Positions 27,284 through 35,863 of a stretch of 64,000 nucleotides of DNA are shown here, piece by piece; positions within the stretch are counted from its first letter, which is position 1; every line of letters begins with the position of its first letter. A model generated the notes under the pieces. The model did no database searches. It was not told where the DNA came from and worked only from the letters and a program-made list of their open reading frames with translations. A program made the translations under genes and the position numbers. This DNA is from Verrucomicrobiota bacterium (GTDB taxonomy: Bacteria > Verrucomicrobiota > Verrucomicrobiia > Limisphaerales > UBA1319): contig JAKLHY010000007.1 in NCBI GenBank assembly GCA_022709905.1, positions 62,001 to 126,000 of the forward strand, given 5' to 3'.

Positions 27284-27433
27284 TTATGAATTCGGGCAGG
27301 CGTTAATGATGGCCCAAGACCGATGCCCGGCCTCGAACGACTCCGCGGGGTGGAAGGCCATGCCAAGAAGCAAAGCGAATGCGCGCAACGCATCGAGGTT
27401 GTGAAAACATTTTTCAGTGCCATTCATGCTCAT
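27284..27433 (-). pseudogene. N-terminal fragment of an acyltransferase_3-like protein
   Basis: The frame from the ATG at 27433 or 27427 encodes HNLDALRAFALLLGMAFHPAES and then SWAII, which looks like the first transmembrane helix of the acyltransferase family 3 (OpgC-like) proteins. It ends at a TAA after only about 50 residues where family members have 350 or more, and I see no continuation downstream. Probably a decayed remnant. Confidence 0.5.
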
Positions 27434-27608
27434 CCGGAATGCGAAACGGATCGCATCAGCGGCGCTGGCAGCAATCGATCTAACAAACACCACGGGATCC
27501 ATGCCCTTTGTGGACGGCGAAATCCGCGTTCTCCGGCGCTTCGACAAGTTCGAAATGCCCTCACGGCGGCTGTATGGGTAGCTCGCGCCATACACTCGAC
27601 AATAGAGC
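27434..27608. other. Gap without a recognised gene
   Basis: About 175 bp between the acyltransferase fragment and the GH29 stop. A frame on the minus strand continues upstream of the fragment to 27595 but has no family resemblance. No promoter or terminator is clear. Confidence 0.3.
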
Positions 27609-29030
27609 TTAAAATTCGATCTGCTGGCCGCGCGGCACGGGTTGGTCCAGCGTCAACTCGATCACGGTAACCGGCGGATCTCTTTGAGAGAGCGGAACCC
27701 TCACTTCTGTGCCCTTGTCGTTTTGAGCCACCGTAACCGAAGCCCCACTCGGAAAAATGCGGGCTCGAGCAATTCTTTGAGGAAGCGCACTCAGCCGTAG
27801 CGCCTCATCCGGGCATTCGAAAACATGAAGATAAACGGTCTTGCCCCGATGGGTGCTGCCCCCCCATTTCCCATTCTTGAACGGGCCGCCTCGGGTCTCA
27901 TAAATTGCTTCTCCGTATTTTTTCAGCCACGCTCCCATTCCCTTGACAATGGCGGTCTCCGATTCGCGGAATTCGCCGAATCGATCGGGAGCGAGGTTCA
28001 ACAAGAGATTGCCGCCGCCGGAGGCGGTGCTGGCCAGCATCCGAATGCATTCCTCCAGGGATCGCGTCTTGCCGGCGCTGCGATAGGACCAACCGTCTCC
28101 CTGGGGTGTGGGCGACAGAATCATGCAGGATTCCCAATCACGATTCAGATTCATCATGCCGATCTGCTGCTCGGGCGTGTCGAAGTCGCCGTCGGTCATC
28201 CGGACAATCTCGGGCGCGACCGGGCCGCGGTCTTCCGGCGAAGCTGGTCCGCAAAAGCGGGCGGCCCGGTTGTTCACCAGCAGGCTGGGTTGGAGGCGGT
28301 ACATCATGGCGAAGAGCTGATCGAATCGCCACTTGCCCCAATCGCGTCCTCCCACATGATCAAACCACATGAGATCGATCTTGCCATAGTGACTCAGGAG
28401 TTCCTCCACCTGGCCTCGATACCAGGCGTCGTACCGGGCATTATCGCCCACCAGGTAATCTGGATGATACCAGTCGCGCGTCGAGTAATAGAGGCCCGCC
28501 TTCAGACCGTGTTTGTGACAGGCATCGACAAACTGCCTCACGATATCCTTGCCATAGGGCGTTGCCATGATGTCGTAGTCCGTCAGTTTGGAATCAAACT
28601 GGGAGAAGCCGTCGTGATGCTTGGCAATGAGCACCATGTATTTCATGCCAGCGTCCAAGGCGAGACGCGCCCAGGCATCGGCGTCATACTTCGTCGGATT
28701 AAACCGCTTGAAGTAATGATCGTATTCGGGATCGTCGGTTCGTGGGCCGTGCTGGTTGATGTCCCAGGGCCGGTTGGCTTGGCGGCCCCAGCCAATCTCT
28801 CGATCTCCCACCGTGCACGGTCCCCAGTGGATGAACATGCCGAACTTGGCATCCCGGAACCATTGCATCCGCGCGTCGCGCTCCCCGGTCGTTTCATGAA
28901 TCTGAGGGACCCGGCTGAGGTCAACCACCTGGTCCTTGTTGCTTTGCGCCCATCCTGTCGTCAGAACAAACAGGAGCGTGGCTCGGAGGAGTGGCCAAAT
29001 GGAAGCCACGAGTCGATTCTCTAGTTTCAT
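27609..29030 (-). CDS. Secreted GH29 alpha-L-fucosidase
   Basis: The 473-residue protein has a signal peptide (hydrophobic LLRATLLFVLTTG, cleavage near WAQS). GH29 landmarks include WFRDAKFGMFIHWGPCTVGD, LIAKHHDGFSQFDSKLTDYDI, GLYYSTRDWYHPDY and the nucleophile region KIDLMWFDHVGG. The family removes terminal L-fucose from glycans. The ATG at 29030 overlaps the MFS stop as ATGA, which fixes the start. It is the last gene of the nanA-nanM-nanE-MFS operon, so fucosylated and sialylated host-type glycans may be processed together. Confidence 0.9.
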   Translation of the reverse strand: MKLENRLVASIWPLLRATLLFVLTTGWAQSNKDQVVDLSRVPQIHETTGERDARMQWFRDAKFGMFIHWGPCTVGDREIGWGRQANRPWDINQHGPRTDDPEYDHYFKRFNPTKYDADAWARLALDAGMKYMVLIAKHHDGFSQFDSKLTDYDIMATPYGKDIVRQFVDACHKHGLKAGLYYSTRDWYHPDYLVGDNARYDAWYRGQVEELLSHYGKIDLMWFDHVGGRDWGKWRFDQLFAMMYRLQPSLLVNNRAARFCGPASPEDRGPVAPEIVRMTDGDFDTPEQQIGMMNLNRDWESCMILSPTPQGDGWSYRSAGKTRSLEECIRMLASTASGGGNLLLNLAPDRFGEFRESETAIVKGMGAWLKKYGEAIYETRGGPFKNGKWGGSTHRGKTVYLHVFECPDEALRLSALPQRIARARIFPSGASVTVAQNDKGTEVRVPLSQRDPPVTVIELTLDQPVPRGQQIEF

Positions 29031-30310
29031 AATTTTGTCTTCTTTGAGGGCCATGGTTTGCTCACGGAAAAATCACCATCCTCGAGTTCCTTTCTGGGTT
29101 GGATCAGCAGCAGCAGCAACGCGGCCACCACAACCCCGGCCGCGGAATATTGAAAAACCTTATCCAGGCCCACCTGTGAGTCTTTGAGAGCTCCCGCCGA
29201 GTAAGTCATCAAGCCCCCCGCAATGCAACTCGTGAAGTTCATCACCCCATATCCAGTGGCTCGATATCGCGGATCCGTAATCTGGCACAGAATCGGCATA
29301 TTGTTGGCATCCGCAAAGCCACGGGCCAGGCCAAACACAATCAATCCGCCAATCGCAAGGGCCAAAGCATCGGTGGACGCAGCCAGGAACAGGGCCGGCC
29401 CCGCCAGGCAAAATCCAACCATCGGCACATAGAGTCGTCCCCGCAGGTTGTTGCGGCTCCAACGGTCGGCCCAGGCGCCGCCCAGCAGAATCCCGAACAA
29501 CGATGCCGTCTGGAGATAGGCTGTCGCCGATAGACCCGCGGCGCCCTGACCGAGTTTGAAATGCTCGCCCAAATAGGTCGGCAACCACCCGTAAATGGCC
29601 CAGTAGGCGACCGAGAGCAAGGTAAAGTAAACCAGGATCACCCAGAAGGAACCCCGGCAAAACAAATGCGATAGCGCGGACCGAAAACCGGCTTCAACCC
29701 CAGGAATGCCGTCGGCTGATAATGAGGCGGACGATCGATCGGGGTCTCTGAGCATGACGATCAACACGAGACTGTATCCCACGCCGATCGCCCCAAAAAG
29801 ACTGAAGGCGCTTTGCCAGCGAAAATATTGTGCCAAGAAGCCTCCTAACCCGCCAAGGGCCGCCCCGGCATAAAGACCGCTAATGTGCAAACCTGTCGCC
29901 AGCGAACGGGTCGGCCCGCGGTGGTAATCAACGATCAGAGCCAGCGCCGCCGGAATGTAGCAGGCCTCACTCATCCCCATCAGGGCTCGCGCCACGAGCA
30001 GCTGGTTAAAGTCCCGCGCATGCCCCGTCAACCAAGTCACCGCAGACCACACAAACAAACTTCCAATAATCACCCGGCTCCGTCCGCATCGGTCCGCCAG
30101 AAATCCCGCCGAGGGACTTAAGAAGGCATACACCCACAGAAACACCGATGTGAGCAGACCGAATTGCGCGTCGGTCATGGTGATTTCGGCCTTAATCGAG
30201 TCGCGCATGGTCGTAATCATCAGGCGATCGAGGTAGTTCAAGCATGCCACCGGCCAGAGCAACGCCACCACGAGCCACGCTCGGATTGTCATTTTGGATA
30301 CGTCAAGCAT
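29027..30310 (-). CDS. MFS transporter, anion:cation symporter type
   Basis: The 427-residue protein has about 12 hydrophobic segments and the MFS loop 2-3 motif GFLADRCGRSRVIIG. LNYLDRLMITTMRDSIKAEI near the N-terminus is typical of the hexuronate/sialate-type anion:cation symporters. Because nanE, nanM and nanA share its operon, sialic acid import (the role NanT fills elsewhere) is the likeliest job, with other sugar acids possible. ATG at 30310, 17 bp after the nanE stop. Confidence 0.85.
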   Translation of the reverse strand: MLDVSKMTIRAWLVVALLWPVACLNYLDRLMITTMRDSIKAEITMTDAQFGLLTSVFLWVYAFLSPSAGFLADRCGRSRVIIGSLFVWSAVTWLTGHARDFNQLLVARALMGMSEACYIPAALALIVDYHRGPTRSLATGLHISGLYAGAALGGLGGFLAQYFRWQSAFSLFGAIGVGYSLVLIVMLRDPDRSSASLSADGIPGVEAGFRSALSHLFCRGSFWVILVYFTLLSVAYWAIYGWLPTYLGEHFKLGQGAAGLSATAYLQTASLFGILLGGAWADRWSRNNLRGRLYVPMVGFCLAGPALFLAASTDALALAIGGLIVFGLARGFADANNMPILCQITDPRYRATGYGVMNFTSCIAGGLMTYSAGALKDSQVGLDKVFQYSAAGVVVAALLLLLIQPRKELEDGDFSVSKPWPSKKTKL

Positions 30311-30327
30311 GACCTCAGCCCGATGGG

Positions 30328-31053
30328 TTAGCCGGGCGTTTTGCGACCTCGATGCGCGGCAAGCTTGAATCGCGGACTGAGGGCGGCCACGAAACGGCGG
30401 GTCATCTCATATGGATTTGTAAGGGCCGTCCCAACCACCACGGCGAAAGCTCCCGCAGCCAGGGCCATGGCGGCATCCGCCGGGGTGTGGATGCGGCCCT
30501 CACAAATCACGGGAGTCTCAATCCTCCTGACCAGCATCCGCAACAACTTGAGATCAGGACCCGGGGTCATCGGGGCGCGTTCTGTGTAGCCGGCCAGGGT
30601 TGTGCCCACCAGATCGGCGCCCGCTTTTGCCGCCAGCAGGCCTTCTTCGAGGCTGTCGATATCTGCCATGACCAGGCAACCTAATTGATCCTGGATTTGC
30701 CGAATCAGATCCTCGGGAGACAGACCGCCTTTGCGCGCACGATGGGTGGCATCGATCGCAATAATGTTGGCCCCGGCCCGGGCCACGGCGCGAGCCGCAG
30801 CCAGCGTCGGCGTGATGTAGACCGGCCACTGGGATTTCTGCTTATAAAGGCCGATAATCGGCGCGGGGGTCAATCGGCGGATGGCGCGCACGTGAGCCGG
30901 TCCGTCCGCCCGAAGACCCGCCGCCCCGCTGGCCAGGGCGCATCGCGCGAATGCCGCCATGTAATGCGCCCCATGCATGGGACTATCCGCGGAAGCTTGA
31001 CAGGACACAATCAGTTGGCCGGCCAGGCTTGCGAGCAACGTATCTCGATTCAT
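30328..31053 (-). CDS. nanE: N-acylglucosamine-6-phosphate 2-epimerase
   Basis: NanE converts ManNAc-6-phosphate to GlcNAc-6-phosphate in sialic acid breakdown. The 241-residue TIM-barrel shows LIVSCQASADSPMHG, RADGPAHVRAIR, IIGLYKQ, VYITPTL, IIAIDATHRAR and ICEGRIHTPADAAMAL, all family signatures. The ATG at 31053 has AAAGGGG upstream; a GTG at 31104 is the alternative. No nanK kinase for ManNAc is present in the window. Confidence 0.93.
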   Translation of the reverse strand: MNRDTLLASLAGQLIVSCQASADSPMHGAHYMAAFARCALASGAAGLRADGPAHVRAIRRLTPAPIIGLYKQKSQWPVYITPTLAAARAVARAGANIIAIDATHRARKGGLSPEDLIRQIQDQLGCLVMADIDSLEEGLLAAKAGADLVGTTLAGYTERAPMTPGPDLKLLRMLVRRIETPVICEGRIHTPADAAMALAAGAFAVVVGTALTNPYEMTRRFVAALSPRFKLAAHRGRKTPG

Positions 31054-31161
31054 GCCCCTTTCGGTGAGATGAAGGCGTGCCGCCATGTTGTTCGCGAGGG
31101 CCACCTAGTTAATATCCGGTTCATACGAGCATGCCCAGATGTCTGGCTCCTTACGCACGCA

Positions 31162-32226
31162 TTAATAATTCGTCGTCGTCGCGACTGGTTGGAAGGCCCA
31201 CACCCGAGGGGAACGAACCCCAGGCCGGACCTCGCCGCTGGGTAAAACAAAACAACCGCGCCAAAACACCGCCGGCCAAGTCGCCCGCGCCACGGGAGAT
31301 TCCCCGGCCCCGCTCCACGCATCGATGGACGAGTCATAACACAGGATCGACCGGGAAAAACCAGGATGCTTGTCGATGGGGTGAAAACCCACCCGCGAAC
31401 CGTCATCCCCCCCTATGAGATAAAACCTCGAATCGGCCAAGGGAGCAGGCGAGGCCGCCGCGGCGCGCGGCTCAGGAATGTCCCCCAGGCGTTTCCAGCC
31501 ACGATCCCGTTGATAACACCAGGTGTCGCGAAGATAGGCGCGAGTCACCTGGCCGTTTATCGGCTCCAAGGCCGCCCCACCAGCAATGTGAAATGCCCCG
31601 TTGACGACCGCTGCCACCGGAAAAATGCGCGGCTTCCCGGGACACGGCTCCAGTTCATGCCACGCCGGGTTTGCGGCTCCTGGATCCAGCGAAAAAAGCC
31701 GATTGAGCGCGGCGTTTTCCCCCGGTTGTTCGGATCCGCCAAAGACAAGGATGTTTTTGCCGAAAAGCGCCCCAACGCCGTTGGCCATCGGGATAGGAAG
31801 ATCAGGCAACCGTTTCGTTTTCAACCGGCCTTTCGAGTGGGAAAGGATGAAGACTTCGGCGTAGTGCTTCTCCGCATCGCTGCCTCCGACGCACACGATG
31901 CCCTCCTGGATGGTCACCGACACACCATAAGCTAAAGGACGCGGCAATTTGCCCACGGCTTTCCAGGCCGCGTCCGGCTTCTCCAGGACGAACACGCTGT
32001 CATGCCAGATTTTCCTGCCGTCTTCCCAAGGTTTCTTGTCAGGAAAGTTGGCGCCGCCCGCCACAATCAGGCTGCCGCCAGATACTCCGGCAAAGCTGCC
32101 GGCGAATCCTTCGCTGTCCGGAAGAGTGGGGAGCTCTGAGAACATAAGCGATGTCGCAGGATGAACCCAGGATGCGCTTACCCCCATTGCAAACAACATC
32201 CCGACAGCCATCGAGAGGATCTTCAT
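31162..32226 (-). CDS. nanM: Kelch-fold mutarotase, N-acetylneuraminate epimerase-like
   Basis: The 354-residue exported protein has a signal peptide (VGMLFAMGVSASWVHPA) and a six-bladed kelch propeller: repeated GG motifs in IVAGGANFPDKKPWEDG, CVGGSD, VFGGSEQPGENA, HIAGGAA and YLIGGDDGS. NanM interconverts alpha- and beta-sialic acid in the periplasm, which speeds uptake. Its place between nanA and nanE supports this role. ATG at 32226. Confidence 0.88.
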   Translation of the reverse strand: MKILSMAVGMLFAMGVSASWVHPATSLMFSELPTLPDSEGFAGSFAGVSGGSLIVAGGANFPDKKPWEDGRKIWHDSVFVLEKPDAAWKAVGKLPRPLAYGVSVTIQEGIVCVGGSDAEKHYAEVFILSHSKGRLKTKRLPDLPIPMANGVGALFGKNILVFGGSEQPGENAALNRLFSLDPGAANPAWHELEPCPGKPRIFPVAAVVNGAFHIAGGAALEPINGQVTRAYLRDTWCYQRDRGWKRLGDIPEPRAAAASPAPLADSRFYLIGGDDGSRVGFHPIDKHPGFSRSILCYDSSIDAWSGAGESPVARATWPAVFWRGCFVLPSGEVRPGVRSPRVWAFQPVATTTNY

Positions 32227-32254
32227 GGATCAAACGACTTCCCTGGAACGAAGG

Positions 32255-33184
32255 TTATTGGCCATCCCCGGGTGCTAACGGCCATTGCGAGGGGAATCCC
32301 AACTGAGCCAAGTCCTCCCGCAAAGACTCAAATTCCTTGACCGTGAGATTCCTTAACGGAGGTCGGACCGGGCCGCAATCCATCCCGATCAGGCTCATGA
32401 TGGCTTTGTTTGCCGGCAATCCGCCATGCCGGATCATTATCGCGATGATCCGGATGGCATGCATCTGCCACCGTCGAGCGGCGTCCAGATCTCCAGCCGT
32501 GAAGGCGTCGATCACTTTGTGGTAGAGCGGCGCCATGTAATTGTAGGTGCTGCCGACCATGCCGGTCGCGCCCAAAGCCAGCGCCGCCAGCAGGATTTCA
32601 TCCCGCCCAAATAAGATGTTAAATCGGCCATCCTCGAAACGCAGGCACTGCATGTAGCTCATCAGATTTTCGTCCGTGAACTTAATGCCTGCGAGATTGG
32701 GAATCCGTGTGGAACCCAACCGCAGGAATTCAACCATGGGCAGGTGAATTCCGGTCATGACCGGTATATGATAGTAATAAAACGGCAAGCCTGGAGCGGC
32801 CTCGGCGGTTGCCGCGCAAAAATCCACCAGTTGTTCCACTGACGAAGGACGGAAAAAGGTCGGCCCGACAGTGGCAATCGCGGCTGCCCCAATCTGTTGG
32901 GCATGCGCGGCCAATTGGCGGCTTTCCCCCAGGCTGTTGTGCGCCACATGAACGATCACCTTGAGGTCCTTAGGCGCAACCTTCACCCAGCGTTCGGCCA
33001 CCTGAATCCGCTCCTCGGTGGTCAGCGAAAGTCCCTCGCCGGTTGTGCCACAGATGAACGCGCCTCGCACACCGTCCTCAGCCAGGCGCATGGCCTGCTG
33101 TTGGATCAACCCAAGACTCAGACTCCCATCCGGCTGCATCGCGGTAAAGGGGGCGGCAATCAATCCTTTGAGTCTGTCATTCAT
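32255..33184 (-). CDS. nanA: N-acetylneuraminate lyase / DHDPS-family aldolase
   Basis: The 309-residue TIM-barrel aldolase cleaves sialic acid to ManNAc and pyruvate. Visible are GTTGE (47-51) for the pyruvate carboxylate, the catalytic tyrosine in FYYYHIP (about 136-141) and the Schiff-base Lys168 in GIKFTDEN. YYHIP is the form seen in sialate lyases. The ATG at 33184 gives family length; the frame extends to 33292 with unmatched residues. It heads the nan operon. Confidence 0.9.
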   Translation of the reverse strand: MNDRLKGLIAAPFTAMQPDGSLSLGLIQQQAMRLAEDGVRGAFICGTTGEGLSLTTEERIQVAERWVKVAPKDLKVIVHVAHNSLGESRQLAAHAQQIGAAAIATVGPTFFRPSSVEQLVDFCAATAEAAPGLPFYYYHIPVMTGIHLPMVEFLRLGSTRIPNLAGIKFTDENLMSYMQCLRFEDGRFNILFGRDEILLAALALGATGMVGSTYNYMAPLYHKVIDAFTAGDLDAARRWQMHAIRIIAIMIRHGGLPANKAIMSLIGMDCGPVRPPLRNLTVKEFESLREDLAQLGFPSQWPLAPGDGQ

Positions 33185-33275
33185 AACGGCTCTGGTTGCA
33201 GGACGATGGCCTGCCGGGCTCGATGCCAGATTGGGTCTGCCATGATTTTGGCAGCCAGGCTCTCCAGCATCCCTA

Positions 33276-33833
33276 TTATTTCTGGTAGGCACCCTCGATC
33301 TTCACCGTGCCAATTGGCATCAACTTCTTGAGGGCCGACTTGAGAGGGGTAGGCGGGTTATCCTCGTCCATTAGAGTTGCCACGGGATCGCCAACGCCCA
33401 GGGCCTTGTCGGTCTCGCTGGAAGGCTCATATCGCTTGATCAAGGCCTCGCCCGAGTAAAATCGGCCCGCCAACAGCCGGCCATTCAGAACCAACAGCAT
33501 CGGATTGCTGCCTTCCTCGTTAATGGCCAAAACAAGCATCGCCTTCCGGGCATAGTAACCCGGAAGCTCATACTCGACACGCTCGCCATAAAAGACGTGC
33601 TTGATGGCCGAACTGCCTTCCTCATTGGATGCCTTCCCCTTGATACCGCCATTCGAGTCAACAGACAGCTCAAGACTGAAGTTCACTTCCTTGATCCCTT
33701 GCTCGTTGACAAAGTTCACCAATCCTTTCCCTTTCCAGGTAAAGGGCGGTTCAAGTTCCTGAGCGAAACTTAACGATCCGAGCAGCGCCACAGCCAAATA
33801 CGCCCCGGCTACCATTCGTGTATAGGATTTCAT
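33276..33833 (-). CDS. Small secreted protein of unknown function
   Basis: I do not recognise this 185-residue product. It begins with a clear signal peptide (MVAGAYLAVALLGSLSFAQE). The mature part is beta-rich: FTWKGKGLVNFVNEQG, VEYELPGYYARKAMLVL and LLVLNGRLLAGRFYSGEAL. It lies 91 bp before nanA on the same strand and could be cotranscribed. A structured leader, described separately, lies upstream. ATG at 33833. Confidence 0.7.
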   Translation of the reverse strand: MKSYTRMVAGAYLAVALLGSLSFAQELEPPFTWKGKGLVNFVNEQGIKEVNFSLELSVDSNGGIKGKASNEEGSSAIKHVFYGERVEYELPGYYARKAMLVLAINEEGSNPMLLVLNGRLLAGRFYSGEALIKRYEPSSETDKALGVGDPVATLMDEDNPPTPLKSALKKLMPIGTVKIEGAYQK

Positions 33834-33900
33834 GATGGTCGTTGTTGATTTTGAGGAGATTTGTTCGGCCCGCGAGTGACCGAGCCAATCGGACACCTCA

Positions 33901-33987
33901 GGGCTACAAAGAAGGATCCTAAAACAGAAAAGGATCCCTTCGCAAGCCCCAAGACAGGCTCTTAACAAAGCCTCCGGCGGGAGGCTT
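33901..33987. promoter_or_regulatory. Two hairpins in a divergent intergenic region
   Basis: GAAGGATCC (33911-33919) pairs with GGATCC-C-CTTC (33932-33941), with an outer GGGCT/AGCCC pair at 33901-33905 and 33945-33949. A second stem, AAGCCTCC (33968-33975) with GGAGGCTT (33980-33987), has a GGCG loop. They sit between the minus-strand secreted protein and the plus-strand DUF1080 gene and may be operators or leader structures. Neither is followed by a clear T run. Confidence 0.4.
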
Positions 33988-34020
33988 GACCCTAGCCCGG
34001 TGAAGAGACTAACTTAGCGT

Positions 34021-34725
34021 ATGATAAATTACCAAAGCGCAGCATCATGGCACTTTAACCGGAAGCGCATCGCGTGGCTGTTTCTGACCCTCCTGATGGC
34101 AGGACGCCTGGCCGCGGCGGATCCAACTCCGAGCGCATTGGACGCCGATCCCTCCGGCTGGATGGACTTGATGCCGTCCGCGGATCTCAAAGGATGGTCG
34201 CGAGTTCCCGTCCCACCGGGAGCGCCGCTTGGCCGGGCCCAATGGCACCTCGACGAATCGGGAAAGTTGCTGGTGTGTGATGGCGACGGCGGGCACGACA
34301 TGCTCTTATGCGACCGGGAATTCGGCGACGCAATATTCCACCTCGAGTTTCGCTATACCCGGATCGAGGGAAAAACGGGCTATAACAGTGGGGCTTATGT
34401 GCGCAACTCCAAGGATGGCGCCCTCTGGCATCAGGCCCAATTCGGCGATGGCAAAGACGGTTTTCTGTTCGGAGAAACACCGGGCGCCGATGGAAAAAAG
34501 AAGTTCTTCAACACCAATAAGACTTTAACCGAAAACCGGGTGAAGCCCGCCGGAGAATGGAACACCCTGGAAATCACCGCGCGCGGCAAGGGGCTCACCT
34601 TGTGGGTCAACGGCGCGGTCACCTGCCAATACCCCGAGTGCGGCAACCCCAAGGGCTTTGTCGGACTCGAGGGCGAGGGTTACCGGATCGAATTCCGAAA
34701 CCTAAAGATCAAGGAGCTGAAGTAA
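34021..34725 (+). CDS. Secreted DUF1080 protein (3-keto-disaccharide hydrolase-like domain)
   Basis: The 234-residue protein has a signal peptide (AWLFLTLLMAGRLAAAD). The rest is a concanavalin-like beta-sandwich of the DUF1080 family: WMDLMPSADLKGWSR, FHLEFRYTRIEGKTGYNSGAYVR and LTLWVNGAVTCQYPECG, then IEFRNLKIKEL at the end. This family is abundant in Planctomycetes and Verrucomicrobia and is linked to carbohydrate binding or 3-keto-glycoside cleavage. No partner gene is adjacent. Confidence 0.88.
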   Translation: MINYQSAASWHFNRKRIAWLFLTLLMAGRLAAADPTPSALDADPSGWMDLMPSADLKGWSRVPVPPGAPLGRAQWHLDESGKLLVCDGDGGHDMLLCDREFGDAIFHLEFRYTRIEGKTGYNSGAYVRNSKDGALWHQAQFGDGKDGFLFGETPGADGKKKFFNTNKTLTENRVKPAGEWNTLEITARGKGLTLWVNGAVTCQYPECGNPKGFVGLEGEGYRIEFRNLKIKELK

Positions 34726-34870
34726 CAGATTGATTTCACCGGCGCCTTGTGCTTCACTCTGCCCCTGGAAGTCCCCGGGGAGGTGCCCGCAACGGTTTCT
34801 GTGGTCCCGATCCGTTTGCCCAACATGACGGCTCCCTGTCACGGGACAAGCCCGTTCAGAGGCGTGGCAA

Positions 34871-35155
34871 GTGAAAAGGTCAGCATCCATGGGCCTGCGG
34901 GGCCTTGGTTCGGCGATGTTCAGCACCCAGATGTGGTTTCGCATCGCTGAGTCCCTGAACCTCTCAGGACGGGAATTGCAGATCGTTCAGGGTGTGTTTG
35001 ACGACCTGACCGAGATTGCCATTGCTGACGTGATTCAGATTTCCCCACACACGGTTCACTCGCATTTTGAACGCCTTCATCGCAAATTATCGGTGGCAAA
35101 TCGCGTGCAACTGGTCTTGCGAATCGTCGAGCAGTATCACCGCTTGTCCGCCTGA
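34871..35155 (+). CDS. Short LuxR-type helix-turn-helix protein
   Basis: The product of 88-94 residues is little more than a GerE/LuxR DNA-binding domain: LNLSGRELQIVQGVFDDLTEIAIADVI, then ISPHTVHSHFERLHRKLSVANRVQLVL. It starts with GTG at 34871 or ATG at 34889. It lacks a receiver or sensor domain, so it is either a stand-alone transcription factor or the remnant of a larger one. It could regulate neighbours on either side; nothing in the sequence shows which. Confidence 0.7.
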   Translation: MKRSASMGLRGLGSAMFSTQMWFRIAESLNLSGRELQIVQGVFDDLTEIAIADVIQISPHTVHSHFERLHRKLSVANRVQLVLRIVEQYHRLSA

Positions 35156-35480
35156 GTCCTCGCCCATTCTCTAGCGTGGAAGGGGGGCGTCGGCTGAATG
35201 GCCGACGGCTGCATAGCCGACTTCCAGCCTTTTCCGATCAGCGGTAAAAAAGGGGTGCAAATTGGGTCGGGGAGCCCAGACCGGCTGGAGGAAGATCCAG
35301 AGCTCGTTCACCACGTCCGCCAACGAATGAGCGCCAACCCATGACGGTGATCCTGGGAGTCCGAGCCCTCCATCTCCCGCCTGTGGAATGAGGCATCCCT
35401 CCCTCGATCGGGCCGCGTGGTTCTAGAACGCGTTGAACCCTGCGTCCCGTCGGAACCGGCATCATTCAGGGATTCATGAT
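35156..35480. other. Gap with adjacent stem-loops
   Basis: No gene is seen in 325 bp. GTCGGC (35189-35194) pairs with GCCGAC (35201-35206) and CGGCT (35206-35210) with AGCCG (35215-35219), so three copies of the same half-site lie within 33 bp. They could terminate the HTH transcript or be a regulator site. The promoter of the operon that starts at 35481 should lie here too. Confidence 0.4.
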
Positions 35481-35810
35481 ATGAAAGGTAAGATCAAGGT
35501 GGACTTCCTGCCCAAGGGTTGGATTCATTCTCATGAGGAAGACTCCGAAACAGAAATGGTTCTTCGTCCACCGGATTATGCCTTTCCACGAGCCCGGGGA
35601 CGAAACGAATACCTCCTGGAAGAAAATGGCACACTTGTTGCCCAGGTTCCGGGGCCCGCGGACCGTCCCGTGACGGTCACGGGAAAGTGGAGGGTTAGCC
35701 AGGATGGCGGGCTGGAATTCAGCTTTCCAGACAAAGAATCCAGGCATTTCGTGATCGCCTCCCTCAGCAAAGACCGGCTGGTTCTGAGAAAAACCGCTTC
35801 GAAGAAATGA
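35481..35810 (+). CDS. Small beta-rich protein of unknown function, first gene of protease/ATP-grasp operon
   Basis: The 109-residue protein begins MKGKIKVDFLPKGWIHSHEED and ends with strands around GKWRVSQDGGLEFSFPD and HFVIASLSKDRLVLRK. It has no signal peptide or membrane segment. The PPDYAFPRARGR segment and the final hairpins suggest a small lipocalin-like or beta-barrel fold, but I cannot name the family. It ends 53 bp before the metalloprotease. Role unknown; accessory to the protease system is an inference. Confidence 0.7.
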   Translation: MKGKIKVDFLPKGWIHSHEEDSETEMVLRPPDYAFPRARGRNEYLLEENGTLVAQVPGPADRPVTVTGKWRVSQDGGLEFSFPDKESRHFVIASLSKDRLVLRKTASKK

Positions 35811-35863
35811 GATCCACACTAACCAAAAGGAGGGGCTCCAGCATTCCTCCAAGGAGATGAAAT

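Noticed and set aside
27825..29024. A 399-codon plus-strand frame opposite the GH29 gene
   Set aside because: GH29 motifs are clear on the minus strand; the antisense frame matches nothing.
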